Part shown: positions 8,527 to 15,909 of the stretch, in pieces | How the letters are laid out: every line of letters starts with the position of its first letter | How positions within the stretch are numbered: position 1 is the first letter of the stretch | Virus record (IMG/VR): IMGVR_UViG_3300044712_001518 | Location: 1-34,649 of that record | Source: a virus | Length of the DNA: 34,649 bases | Strand: one strand, 5' to 3' | Made by a program: the position numbers and the translations under genes | Notes under the pieces: model-generated | The model's database searches: none | What the model saw: the letters and a program-made list of their open reading frames with translations, nothing else | What the model was told of the DNA's origin: nothing

Positions 8527-9107
8527 TAGAGTCCACCGCCAGCATAATTTATGTACTGGTCCAGTGTTTCATATGCAGATTTTCTCATGCTGGCCGGGGT
8601 ATAGCTGATACTTTCTCCAGGTTGAGCATTAACGGACGTGCGGCCCTGCAGGAGATCTGCTGCAACAAGCTTGCAAATCGCAAGTTTTAAACTTTCCGGA
8701 ACAGCAGTTCCACCAGTGCCGTATCCTCCCGAGTATGCAACTTTAACAGTCTGTTGACCTTCAAAAAAACAAGCTCCGTTAATCAGTACAAGCTTGCCTG
8801 TTTTGAGGTTGTCCAACGCAAGAATATCGGAAGATGAAAGCTGTGTCCCGGCCCCAAATACGTGTAGGCTGTCCACATATATACCAGTTATAGCCTTTAC
8901 CGGATAGCGCTTAACCTGTGCAATATCAGTACCGTCGCCGTCAAGATATTCAACCTCTGTGGCATTGTAATCAAATAGCCTGTCGCAATACTCTTCTGCT
9001 TTTGCCTGCGCCTGCGGAATTAGCGCATCAATGGCCGCATCCTGGCTTGTGTCCGCGCTCTTTATGCCAAGAAATGATTTTACGTCTGCTTTAACTATTA
9101 AAGCCAT
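8526..9107 (-). CDS. Head-tail connector (gp6-like adaptor)
   Basis: This 193-residue protein resembles the HK97 gp6/SPP1 gp15 adaptor family: an opening ALIVKADVKSFLGI, helices with AIDALIPQAQAKAEEYCDRLF, and a C-terminal helical segment with VPESLKLAICKLVAADLLQGR. ATG 9107 is chosen because AGGAG stands eight bases before it. The adaptor forms a ring under the portal to which head-closure and tail proteins dock. Confidence 0.82.
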   Translation of the reverse strand: MALIVKADVKSFLGIKSADTSQDAAIDALIPQAQAKAEEYCDRLFDYNATEVEYLDGDGTDIAQVKRYPVKAITGIYVDSLHVFGAGTQLSSSDILALDNLKTGKLVLINGACFFEGQQTVKVAYSGGYGTGGTAVPESLKLAICKLVAADLLQGRTSVNAQPGESISYTPASMRKSAYETLDQYINYAGGGL

Positions 9108-9267
9108 TGGACTGCTCCTTACCAAAAATATCATCGTTAATTTGCTCGAGCGTCTTTACCGTCTGAGGTCTATCATCAATAAGCGCCCCGCCCATTGTTA
9201 TGGTATCTTTAACAATCGCGCAGGGCAATTTAATTGCAACGTTAACAATAGCGTTAAATAGTTTCAT
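9091..9267 (-). CDS. Small head-tail region protein, 58 residues
   Basis: This short protein starts at ATG 9267 with GGAGGTG well placed upstream. It overlaps the glycosyltransferase end by 14 bases and the connector start by 17. It has an amphipathic N-terminal helix (FNAIVNVAIKLPCAIV), then VKDTITMGGAL and a C-terminal helix. Similar small proteins are common next to head-tail connectors in long-tailed phages, but I know of no proven role. The longer version from 9312 has no ribosome site and runs into the glycosyltransferase. Confidence 0.75.
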   Translation of the reverse strand: MKLFNAIVNVAIKLPCAIVKDTITMGGALIDDRPQTVKTLEQINDDIFGKEQSNGFNS

Positions 9268-10456
9268 TGCGTAACACCTCCCGAAGTATATCATCCAATC
9301 TTTCAGCGGCATGCCTCCAAGTCATAGTGCGATGGATACGCCCGCTTGCATACTTGCTTTTCTGCAATGCTTCCCGGTAGTGGCTGACAACATAAAACAT
9401 TTTTTCAGCCATATCTACCGCCCTGGGGACATATACGCGGGCAGTCAAATCATAATTACGCATAGCAGTTGCCTCAATGTCGTAATCAATGGGATACCCA
9501 CACTTTTCATCAAAGAACTCTGTAACACCTGTTACGGCGGTTGATATAGCAGGGCATCCGGTAGCTAACGCCTCGCATAGTGTCAGCCCCCAACCTTCTC
9601 CGGATGTGGGGAATAGAAAACAGTGGGCATCATTGTAGAGGCTAACCAACTGATCTATGGGCAGCTTCCTGGTATCAAAGAATATGTTCTTGTATTTGCC
9701 ATACACTTTGAGTTTGTCTGCTTTATCCGGAGTCGGCAGCTTTTGCAGTATACGCCACAGGGCCGCACGTCCGCCTTCTGTTGAAAATATCTGTTTGCGG
9801 TGCCTCCATGTGTTCCGTATGGTTTCCTTAAGCTTTGTTTTCGGCATTGTAGTTTTTATGTAGAGTTCACATTCAGGCATTTGTTCAATAAGGTTGATTA
9901 CTTGCAGTATCTGTTGATAACCTTTTCTGGGGTTAGGCGCTCCACTCCAGAAGAATCGAAAACGCTTAGGCTTACTCCACCATTTTAAATGCCGGTTTGT
10001 TATCCTGTCTAATATATTCCTTGGTTTTGGAGGAACATACGAAACATTTGGTCTTAATGGAAAACTGCGCTCATGGTACTTAAACACATCCGGATCAATT
10101 CCTTCATTACAAACGTAGATTGGCTTTCGAGTGTACCGGGAAAATAAATCCTTGCACCAGCGGCATGGGACAATAATTGCGTGTAAGCCCTCCATGTTAA
10201 ACGCATCAATATATGACTGCGGCACATCAAGCGCTTCCCACATTGTAAACAGCACGTTTATTTTCCCGCGGATTGGCTGAAAATGGTCCGCTGATACTAT
10301 GTGTAATGCGATAGGACCGCTATCATCTAAATCCATTATCTCGCTGCTGTATTTGCGCATAAAAGAATTATGGGTGTCATATCCCAGGGCATTACCTGCC
10401 CGGGAACCTTCTGGCCTAACCCAAAATACTTTTACCCTGTCGCGCTGTTTCTGCAT
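9254..10456 (-). CDS. GT4-family glycosyltransferase
   Basis: This 400-residue protein has the GT-B layout of family 4 glycosyltransferases, which transfer a sugar from a nucleotide-sugar to an acceptor. The C-terminal donor-binding half is clear: FFWSGAPNPRKGY around residues 168-180, FLFPTSGEGWG near 280-290, and the EX7E motif as E287 and E295 followed by ALATGCP and TGVTEFF. The N-terminal half includes CNEGIDPDVF. There is no signal peptide, so it acts in the cytoplasm. AAGGAG precedes ATG 10456. It lies in the late operon between capsid and connector genes, so a virion protein or the host surface is a likely target; this is inference. Confidence 0.88.
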   Translation of the reverse strand: MQKQRDRVKVFWVRPEGSRAGNALGYDTHNSFMRKYSSEIMDLDDSGPIALHIVSADHFQPIRGKINVLFTMWEALDVPQSYIDAFNMEGLHAIIVPCRWCKDLFSRYTRKPIYVCNEGIDPDVFKYHERSFPLRPNVSYVPPKPRNILDRITNRHLKWWSKPKRFRFFWSGAPNPRKGYQQILQVINLIEQMPECELYIKTTMPKTKLKETIRNTWRHRKQIFSTEGGRAALWRILQKLPTPDKADKLKVYGKYKNIFFDTRKLPIDQLVSLYNDAHCFLFPTSGEGWGLTLCEALATGCPAISTAVTGVTEFFDEKCGYPIDYDIEATAMRNYDLTARVYVPRAVDMAEKMFYVVSHYREALQKSKYASGRIHRTMTWRHAAERLDDILREVLRNETI

Positions 10457-10485
10457 CTGTTCGCTCCTTGCCGCTATTCTGCGGT

Positions 10486-10698
10486 TTATTTGCTTTCCAT
10501 ATCCTCAGGCTTAACGGCCTTATTGTATATGTCTTTGGCTGTCCTTTCGCTCACGCACTCGCGCCCACAATCGCAATACGTGCGTATGTCAGTGCGCGCC
10601 ATGCGAGATTTACGACAATTTGGGCCCGGGCAAAATACTCGCGCCATTGTCGGCTGCTCCTTGTCATTCTGCGTCTGCTGTCTTGTTCCACCTGCCAT
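10486..10698 (-). CDS. Small zinc-ribbon-like protein, 70 residues
   Basis: This protein has two cysteine clusters, CPGPNC near residues 23-28 and CDCGREC near 42-48, that could bind one zinc ion as a ribbon or treble clef. The rest is basic and polar. AGGAGG lies well placed before ATG 10698. It is between the radical SAM and glycosyltransferase genes with short gaps (27 and 29 bases). It could be an accessory or DNA/RNA-binding protein, or even a substrate of its neighbours. I do not recognise the family. Confidence 0.65.
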   Translation of the reverse strand: MAGGTRQQTQNDKEQPTMARVFCPGPNCRKSRMARTDIRTYCDCGRECVSERTAKDIYNKAVKPEDMESK

Positions 10699-10725
10699 AA
10701 TACGTTACCTCCTATCTATTCGTTA

Positions 10726-11538
10726 CTACCGCTTGTTAACGGTTACCTTATCACGATCACAACCCGCGCATCCGTTGTAATTATCGCACGGCGTCATCTG
10801 TCTATTGAGAACAAACCCCGGATCAAGGATATTGCCCAGGGCTGGAGCGCCTTTGTGCATATCGTTTACGCATCGGAATGCTGTGCCGTCCGGGTAAACT
10901 TGTAAATGACTCATCCCTGCAGAGCAGGTAACTGGCACAACATCGTTGCTCAATGCGTTAGACCGGTCGCTACCGATATACCGAGCAATTAACTGCCGTT
11001 CCGCTTCGGTATATTTGAAATCTCCATCCTCATCGTTGCGGCGGCCGTAGTAATCGACATGGAACCGAAACCCTTCACGCGTAAACGCATCTTTATAATC
11101 CTGGAGCATATACAACTGTTCCGGCCATGTAACAAAATTAACTGTTACAGGATACTTGCGTGCGCGCAGGAGCTTTGCCTTGCCAAGAAACCGGTCGTAA
11201 TCCATTTGCGATGGATGGAAACTGATTGTCATTGAGAGTATGCGCTCGCGCGGTACGCGCTGCACAAACTCGGACAGATCACACTTTACGTTGGTGGTAA
11301 TGGCAACACGCGTACTTTCCGGAAGCATCGTTAACAAATCCACGAATCCCGGAACGAGGAATGGTTCTCCCCCTGTGATATCAAGTACCTGGGGAGAGAG
11401 GCGAGACCATGCCGCGGACCACTCTTCCGGATTAATATTTGTTTTGGGGTGAAACTTTTCGAGAGAGTGCCAAGCCCAACAATATGGACATTTCATATTG
11501 CACACATCGGTAATAAACCAAACTGCTGATCTTAACAT
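10726..11538 (-). CDS. Radical SAM enzyme with SPASM/twitch-like C-terminus
   Basis: This 270-residue protein carries the radical SAM signature C13-x3-C17-x2-C20 (CNMKCPYC), which holds a 4Fe-4S cluster that cleaves S-adenosylmethionine, followed by the GGEP motif at 56-59. The C-terminus has five more cysteines (C205, C223, C251, C257, C260) in a pattern like twitch or SPASM domains, which bind auxiliary clusters and often act on peptides. I chose ATG 11538 because GAGGAATCA lies before it; ATG 11559 has no such site. It is the first gene of the three-gene cassette behind the capsid gene. The substrate cannot be read from sequence; a peptide or protein modification is the likeliest guess. 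Confidence 0.85.
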   Translation of the reverse strand: MLRSAVWFITDVCNMKCPYCWAWHSLEKFHPKTNINPEEWSAAWSRLSPQVLDITGGEPFLVPGFVDLLTMLPESTRVAITTNVKCDLSEFVQRVPRERILSMTISFHPSQMDYDRFLGKAKLLRARKYPVTVNFVTWPEQLYMLQDYKDAFTREGFRFHVDYYGRRNDEDGDFKYTEAERQLIARYIGSDRSNALSNDVVPVTCSAGMSHLQVYPDGTAFRCVNDMHKGAPALGNILDPGFVLNRQMTPCDNYNGCAGCDRDKVTVNKR

Positions 11539-11570
11539 TGATTCCTCACTGTTTAACATTTTCTACTAAA

Positions 11571-11613
11571 CCCCAGAGATGGGGCCCACCTGGACAGGGA
11601 CAGGCAGGCCCCA
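11571..11613 (-). terminator. Paired alternative hairpins after the capsid gene
   Basis: The 91-base gap between the capsid stop and the radical SAM start holds two overlapping inverted repeats. One pairs 11580-11586 with 11607-11613 (TGGGGCC with GGCCCCA). The other pairs 11571-11575 with 11580-11584 (CCCCA with TGGGG around a four-base loop), followed on the minus strand by GTTTAG. Both use 11580-11584, so they exclude each other. The U-run is short, so this may be a partial terminator or attenuator lowering expression of the cassette relative to capsid. Confidence 0.5.
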
Positions 11614-11629
11614 AGCTCGATATTTTCTA

Positions 11630-12925
11630 TTATGCAGCTGTAACTATGCGCCCAAATGCTGCTTCCATCGCCCTGGCTAAGGCCCAGCGTGAGAATACAG
11701 CAAGACGGGTTTCGTTATAATCCATACGTGTGTATGGGTCAACTTTGAGCGACAACGTACCCATACGACGGCCGATATAGTAATAATCGAAGTTCCCGAA
11801 CGCAATAAATCCCTTATTTGCTCCAGTTGCGGACTTTGCAACGCTTTTAGCGCTCTGGAAGTATGGATATTCCCATATCATTCCGGGTTTGGATTCGCCG
11901 GGCCGCGCATAAACATATGCTCCATTGTTGTCTTTAAGGACTTTAACGAGATGCATTATTGTGCGGTGGAGTATCCAACGAGCATTGGCGGCATAACCTT
12001 CAGGTATAAGAGAGGCCAGCTCGTCCAGATCGTCAGCAGTTACCGATGAGAAGTTAACCAGTCCGGATGCAAGAACAACCGAGTATCCAGCAGCAGCAGT
12101 AAGAATACCGCTTACCGGGTCGCCAGTGCCGTTGAGTATCTGGTTATCAATCTCCTGGTTAATTGCATAGCTCATAGCGTTGGCAATTTCGCTGGTTAAG
12201 TCAACATTAGCATCTGCCAGCAGGTCATTATCAACTGTGCCGTAGCAATCCAGATGCTTTGCCGTAAGAGTCAACTGCCCATAAGTGTTTTTGCTTCCGG
12301 TCCTCTGCTCATTTGCAGTACGCCATGAGGACGAGAAAAGCGCGGTTTCACGCGGCACTTTCTTCACGTCGCTGGACATATCAACCACTTTGCAGAATTG
12401 CAGACCGAAAAACATATCACGATTAAGCCTGATGATGTCCGGGGAAAACTCGTCCGGGATTAAGAAACCACCGTCCGCGTCAACTCCGCTCGACATATCC
12501 GCTTTGCGATAAAACTCCATCAAATCGGCTTTCGCCTGCATGTCTGGGTTTACTGGACGCGAAGATTTCACCAAATCAATGAAAAATTTGGATAGCTCTT
12601 CTACTTTTTCGGGCTTCGAAAGAGTTTTAAGACCTTTTGCCTTGCCTTCGCTCCCAAGGAACGCTTCCCCAAGGTTGCAAAGTTTATAACCTTTATACTC
12701 GCCTGAGCGTACAATTCCAGGCGCGCCAAATAGTTTTTCAGTAGGCAATGCCTCAATCTTTTTAAGCCGTTCTTCTATGGCTTCCACTTTCGCTGCCTTC
12801 TCTTCAACCGCCGTTACCTTTTCGGCAACGGTTTTAATCTGTGCGCCAAGAGTATCAGTTACCGACTTTATGCCGGACTGTACGCTTTCTTTGACCTTCT
12901 CCAACATCTTTTGGAGTTCGTCCAT
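11630..12925 (-). CDS. Major capsid protein, HK97 fold
   Basis: This 431-residue protein has the HK97 type layout: an N-terminal coiled-coil delta region (residues 1-60, rich in Lys/Glu/Val) that is usually removed by the protease, then a capsid domain with SSGVDADGGFLIPDEFS, LTLTAKHLDCYGTVDNDLLADA and a C-terminal FAFGNFDYYYIGRRMG-like strand with DPYTRMDYNETRLAVFSRW. GGAGG precedes ATG 12925. It lies five bases after the protease gene. It forms the icosahedral shell. The N-terminal MDELQK is shared with the protease. Confidence 0.95.
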   Translation of the reverse strand: MDELQKMLEKVKESVQSGIKSVTDTLGAQIKTVAEKVTAVEEKAAKVEAIEERLKKIEALPTEKLFGAPGIVRSGEYKGYKLCNLGEAFLGSEGKAKGLKTLSKPEKVEELSKFFIDLVKSSRPVNPDMQAKADLMEFYRKADMSSGVDADGGFLIPDEFSPDIIRLNRDMFFGLQFCKVVDMSSDVKKVPRETALFSSSWRTANEQRTGSKNTYGQLTLTAKHLDCYGTVDNDLLADANVDLTSEIANAMSYAINQEIDNQILNGTGDPVSGILTAAAGYSVVLASGLVNFSSVTADDLDELASLIPEGYAANARWILHRTIMHLVKVLKDNNGAYVYARPGESKPGMIWEYPYFQSAKSVAKSATGANKGFIAFGNFDYYYIGRRMGTLSLKVDPYTRMDYNETRLAVFSRWALARAMEAAFGRIVTAA

Positions 12926-12929
12926 TGTT

Positions 12930-13736
12930 TTATACCTCCGCTTTAGTATCTGGCGTGTTAAACGCCGTTTTTATTGTATCGAGCACCGCATCCCCTACTT
13001 TGGTCGTTTCTATGGTCGCCTTATGGCCTTTGGCCAGGTCGCCCAAAACGTCCGTAGAGTAGTGCTGCTCGCTACTTGTATTATGATGCCCACTTGGAAG
13101 CGTCCCCTCTGCGCTTTTATTCCCAGTGGTAGATTTCTGCGGAACACTTGCTACGCCTTTGCCCTGGTGGGGCAACATCTCTTTTAAAACTCCCTCTTCT
13201 ATTGCCTTCACTGCCAATGACAGCAGGCTTGTTTCCAGTGCCATTGCATTACTGCGGGCCTGTAAGGCTTGGCGGCATGCCGGCACAAGCACCTGAGATA
13301 CTTCGAGTAGCTCAATGTCGGTATAAATGCGCCCGGTAATATAGCCCTGTTCATCTGTCTTATTAGCCCAATCGTAAGGATAAAACCCAATGGAGTATGC
13401 GGCGATTTTCTGCTTTACCAACTGCCAAGCCCAATCGGCCTCGGGGTTGCCCATACCCACGTAATACTTAAACGTGCAGTCAAGTCCACTATCAGTTACT
13501 TTCACGTCTATTGCCTCGCCGATCTGCCGCAGCAAACTGCTGTAGCTATGGCTCGAGAGTAGAACTGGGTGCGCCAAATAATATTGCAACCGCTTTGCAA
13601 ATGACGATGGGATCACCTCATCATCCTGCCGGTCATTGTCTTTTGTAGATACCGTAACTGTTACGGTATAGTTTTTCTCATCAAAGCTTTTTACGGTCCC
13701 CAGGAACGTTTTTAAAACTTTCTGCAATTCATCCAT
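12930..13736 (-). CDS. Prohead maturation protease (S78-like)
   Basis: This 268-residue protein resembles caudovirus prohead serine proteases. The conserved parts are DDEVIPSSFA, the catalytic histidine region with H63 in LLSSHSY followed by IGEAIDV, and the serine region AAYSIGF with S115, then ELLEVSQVLVPA. The C-terminal 90 residues are low complexity, rich in Ser/Thr/His, and may be a scaffold-like or self-cleaved tail. GGAGGG precedes ATG 13736. It is placed between portal and capsid as usual. It trims the capsid N-terminus during head maturation. Confidence 0.9.
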   Translation of the reverse strand: MDELQKVLKTFLGTVKSFDEKNYTVTVTVSTKDNDRQDDEVIPSSFAKRLQYYLAHPVLLSSHSYSSLLRQIGEAIDVKVTDSGLDCTFKYYVGMGNPEADWAWQLVKQKIAAYSIGFYPYDWANKTDEQGYITGRIYTDIELLEVSQVLVPACRQALQARSNAMALETSLLSLAVKAIEEGVLKEMLPHQGKGVASVPQKSTTGNKSAEGTLPSGHHNTSSEQHYSTDVLGDLAKGHKATIETTKVGDAVLDTIKTAFNTPDTKAEV

Positions 13737-13753
13737 TTTTTATTGCCCTCCTC

Positions 13754-15904
13754 TTATGATGGCTGTCTCATTATAGGCCGCTTTGTACAGCGGCAGTTAA
13801 TTATCTCTTTTGCCGGTCCGTTAATGTCGCCGGGATACAATAGTCCATTGCTGAATACTATTCCGATTGGGCGTATTTCAAGCCCGACTCCTGTGCCTGG
13901 CATATGGCTGGTTCTTGTGGCCTCATCTCCTGCGTTAAGCCATTGTCCTCCCCAAACATCAAAAGCAGCATAAAACTGGTCACTGCCACCGTTTAGCGCG
14001 CCGGTTGTTTCGGTTCTGGCAATAGTCATTGCCCTATTGCCAGCCATATTGTACACTTCCCGGATCTGATCTGGCAGGATAGATTGAGCAAGTTCTGAGA
14101 TAGTCGCTCCGGATGCAGTTGCGCTTTCAAGAATTTCTCTGATCTGATTCCGTACTGTATCCGTTATGTTTGTAATCTTGTCTGCCCTGATTTGAATATA
14201 ACTATCAAGCATTCTTTCAAACTCTTCAGGCGTTAACGCTTTTTGGGGCATCCATGATTTGCCGTATCCGGTTAATTCCCTCGCCAACTGAGCTCCCTCG
14301 TTCACAATTGATGCAAATACCGGCTTAGAATATTTGTGTAAGGATGCTTTTTCATCATCCCAATTAATCATTTTCATCAGGTCAATTTGTCCATCTTTCA
14401 ACAAAGAAAGGCATTGGGCACGCTGCTCCATAAAAAAGCGGGACACTTTTTTTTCGAGTATGGGTTCAAACCGGGAGTGTCGGACAAGGAAGCGTTTCCA
14501 TGTCGCCAAGTCTGCAAAATCTCGTACAACCTCCACAACTTGGCTTGCCGACTTTGCAGGCTCAGAAGACGCCGCCGGCTCTGCTGGAGCTACTGCAGGT
14601 TCGTCCGGTTTCTTTGGGTCGCTCGCGGGCGGCTGTGACTGTCCGTTGGCGTACATATCGTATTGATCTGCCGGGATAACCGACAGCGGCAACCATGCCG
14701 TATTTCCCCAGGGATAAGGTTTAAATCCGAGGTTTAGCTTTTCGTTAATGTCATTCAGTGGCACATTGAGCTGCTGCATCTTAAGCGCAACGTCAATTTT
14801 TGCGTAAAAATCTTCAAGGAACGCAGGGACATTGGATAAATCAAAAAAGAACTCTATAGATGCATCAATCTGATTTACAAGCCCACGGTTAAACCCTGCC
14901 TCAAATTTCTTTAAAATTGGCACCAACGCATATAGCCAGAAAACTTTCATTTGCCCTTGGAATGTAGCATAGTTAATGCCATCGGTGATATTAAGTAGAG
15001 CTTTTGGAACTCGCCATATGCCGAGTATCTCCTCGCGCGTATACCGCTTTTGCTCAATGAAATCCATATCTTTATGGCTCGGCGTCATGCCTCCCGGCTT
15101 AAGTCCACTGTCAAACACTGCGGCATTAAATGCACGACTTGCCCCGGAATGCTGCTTTTTATACCAGGTTAATAAATCTTTTTTCTGCTGAGCGGTCAGC
15201 CGCTTGTCGGTTGACAAATAGAACCCCGGGGTTGCATCGTTATCAAAGAATGCCTTGTTAAAAATCAGTGTCGCGTAATCAATATCAATCTCGTTTTTTC
15301 CGGCCGCAGTTGGTGCAAATCCGCGGAAGTCGTCATATGGATTAAAACTCTTGATATGGATAACGTCTTCTTTGGGAAAAAAGAAGTTGCTGTTATATCT
15401 CCACCCCTGAAATACTTTATTCTCAACTACGCGCTCAAACCGTTTCGGGTTAAATGTCCATAGTTCTGCCGGCATTTTAGATGTTCCCGCCACCTGCCCC
15501 AAACTGCGTTGCTTTACAATAAAGCATTCTCCATACAGCGCATAGAACCCGGTACACGCCTGTATAAAATCGCTACCGCTCATCAACGGATTAGGCGTTT
15601 GCATTAACCGAAGCAAGTCCTCAGGGTAAATCTCTTTTTTCGTCTTCTTCTCCCGGAATGCTAACTCTGCCTGAGGCACATTGTCTGCCAATGCCATGAT
15701 GGCTTTATAAACACTTGCGGACTGCTCAAACGGTTTTGATACATACGTACCAAGCTGCGCGCCTTGGATAATTGCGGCCAACTTATCCATTTGCCCGAGA
15801 TCTCCAAATTCATTTGCCTTGCTTCGGGCCGCACGTTTTCGCGCCATTGGCTCCGGCGCAGGTGCTGTTCTTTTTTTGCGTTTGAGTAGCTGAAATAAAC
15901 CCAT
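13754..15904 (-). CDS. Portal protein fused to a MuF-like head morphogenesis domain
   Basis: This 716-residue protein joins two normally separate parts. Residues 1 to about 435 are an HK97-type portal (SVYKAIMALADNVPQ, then LMQTPNPLMSGSDFI, and KRYTREEILGIWRVPKALL). A Pro/Ala-rich linker follows at about 435-465. The rest is a helical region and a Mu gpF-like domain near the end: IARTETTGALN, then WLNAGDEATRTSHM and INCRCTKRP. ATG 15904 is chosen because GGAGG precedes it and the terminase stop is five bases upstream; the longer in-frame version is an Arg-rich read-through of the terminase gene. The portal forms the DNA channel, and MuF domains act in head assembly or are ejected. Confidence 0.9.
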   Translation of the reverse strand: MGLFQLLKRKKRTAPAPEPMARKRAARSKANEFGDLGQMDKLAAIIQGAQLGTYVSKPFEQSASVYKAIMALADNVPQAELAFREKKTKKEIYPEDLLRLMQTPNPLMSGSDFIQACTGFYALYGECFIVKQRSLGQVAGTSKMPAELWTFNPKRFERVVENKVFQGWRYNSNFFFPKEDVIHIKSFNPYDDFRGFAPTAAGKNEIDIDYATLIFNKAFFDNDATPGFYLSTDKRLTAQQKKDLLTWYKKQHSGASRAFNAAVFDSGLKPGGMTPSHKDMDFIEQKRYTREEILGIWRVPKALLNITDGINYATFQGQMKVFWLYALVPILKKFEAGFNRGLVNQIDASIEFFFDLSNVPAFLEDFYAKIDVALKMQQLNVPLNDINEKLNLGFKPYPWGNTAWLPLSVIPADQYDMYANGQSQPPASDPKKPDEPAVAPAEPAASSEPAKSASQVVEVVRDFADLATWKRFLVRHSRFEPILEKKVSRFFMEQRAQCLSLLKDGQIDLMKMINWDDEKASLHKYSKPVFASIVNEGAQLARELTGYGKSWMPQKALTPEEFERMLDSYIQIRADKITNITDTVRNQIREILESATASGATISELAQSILPDQIREVYNMAGNRAMTIARTETTGALNGGSDQFYAAFDVWGGQWLNAGDEATRTSHMPGTGVGLEIRPIGIVFSNGLLYPGDINGPAKEIINCRCTKRPIMRQPS

Positions 15905-15909
15905 AATAA

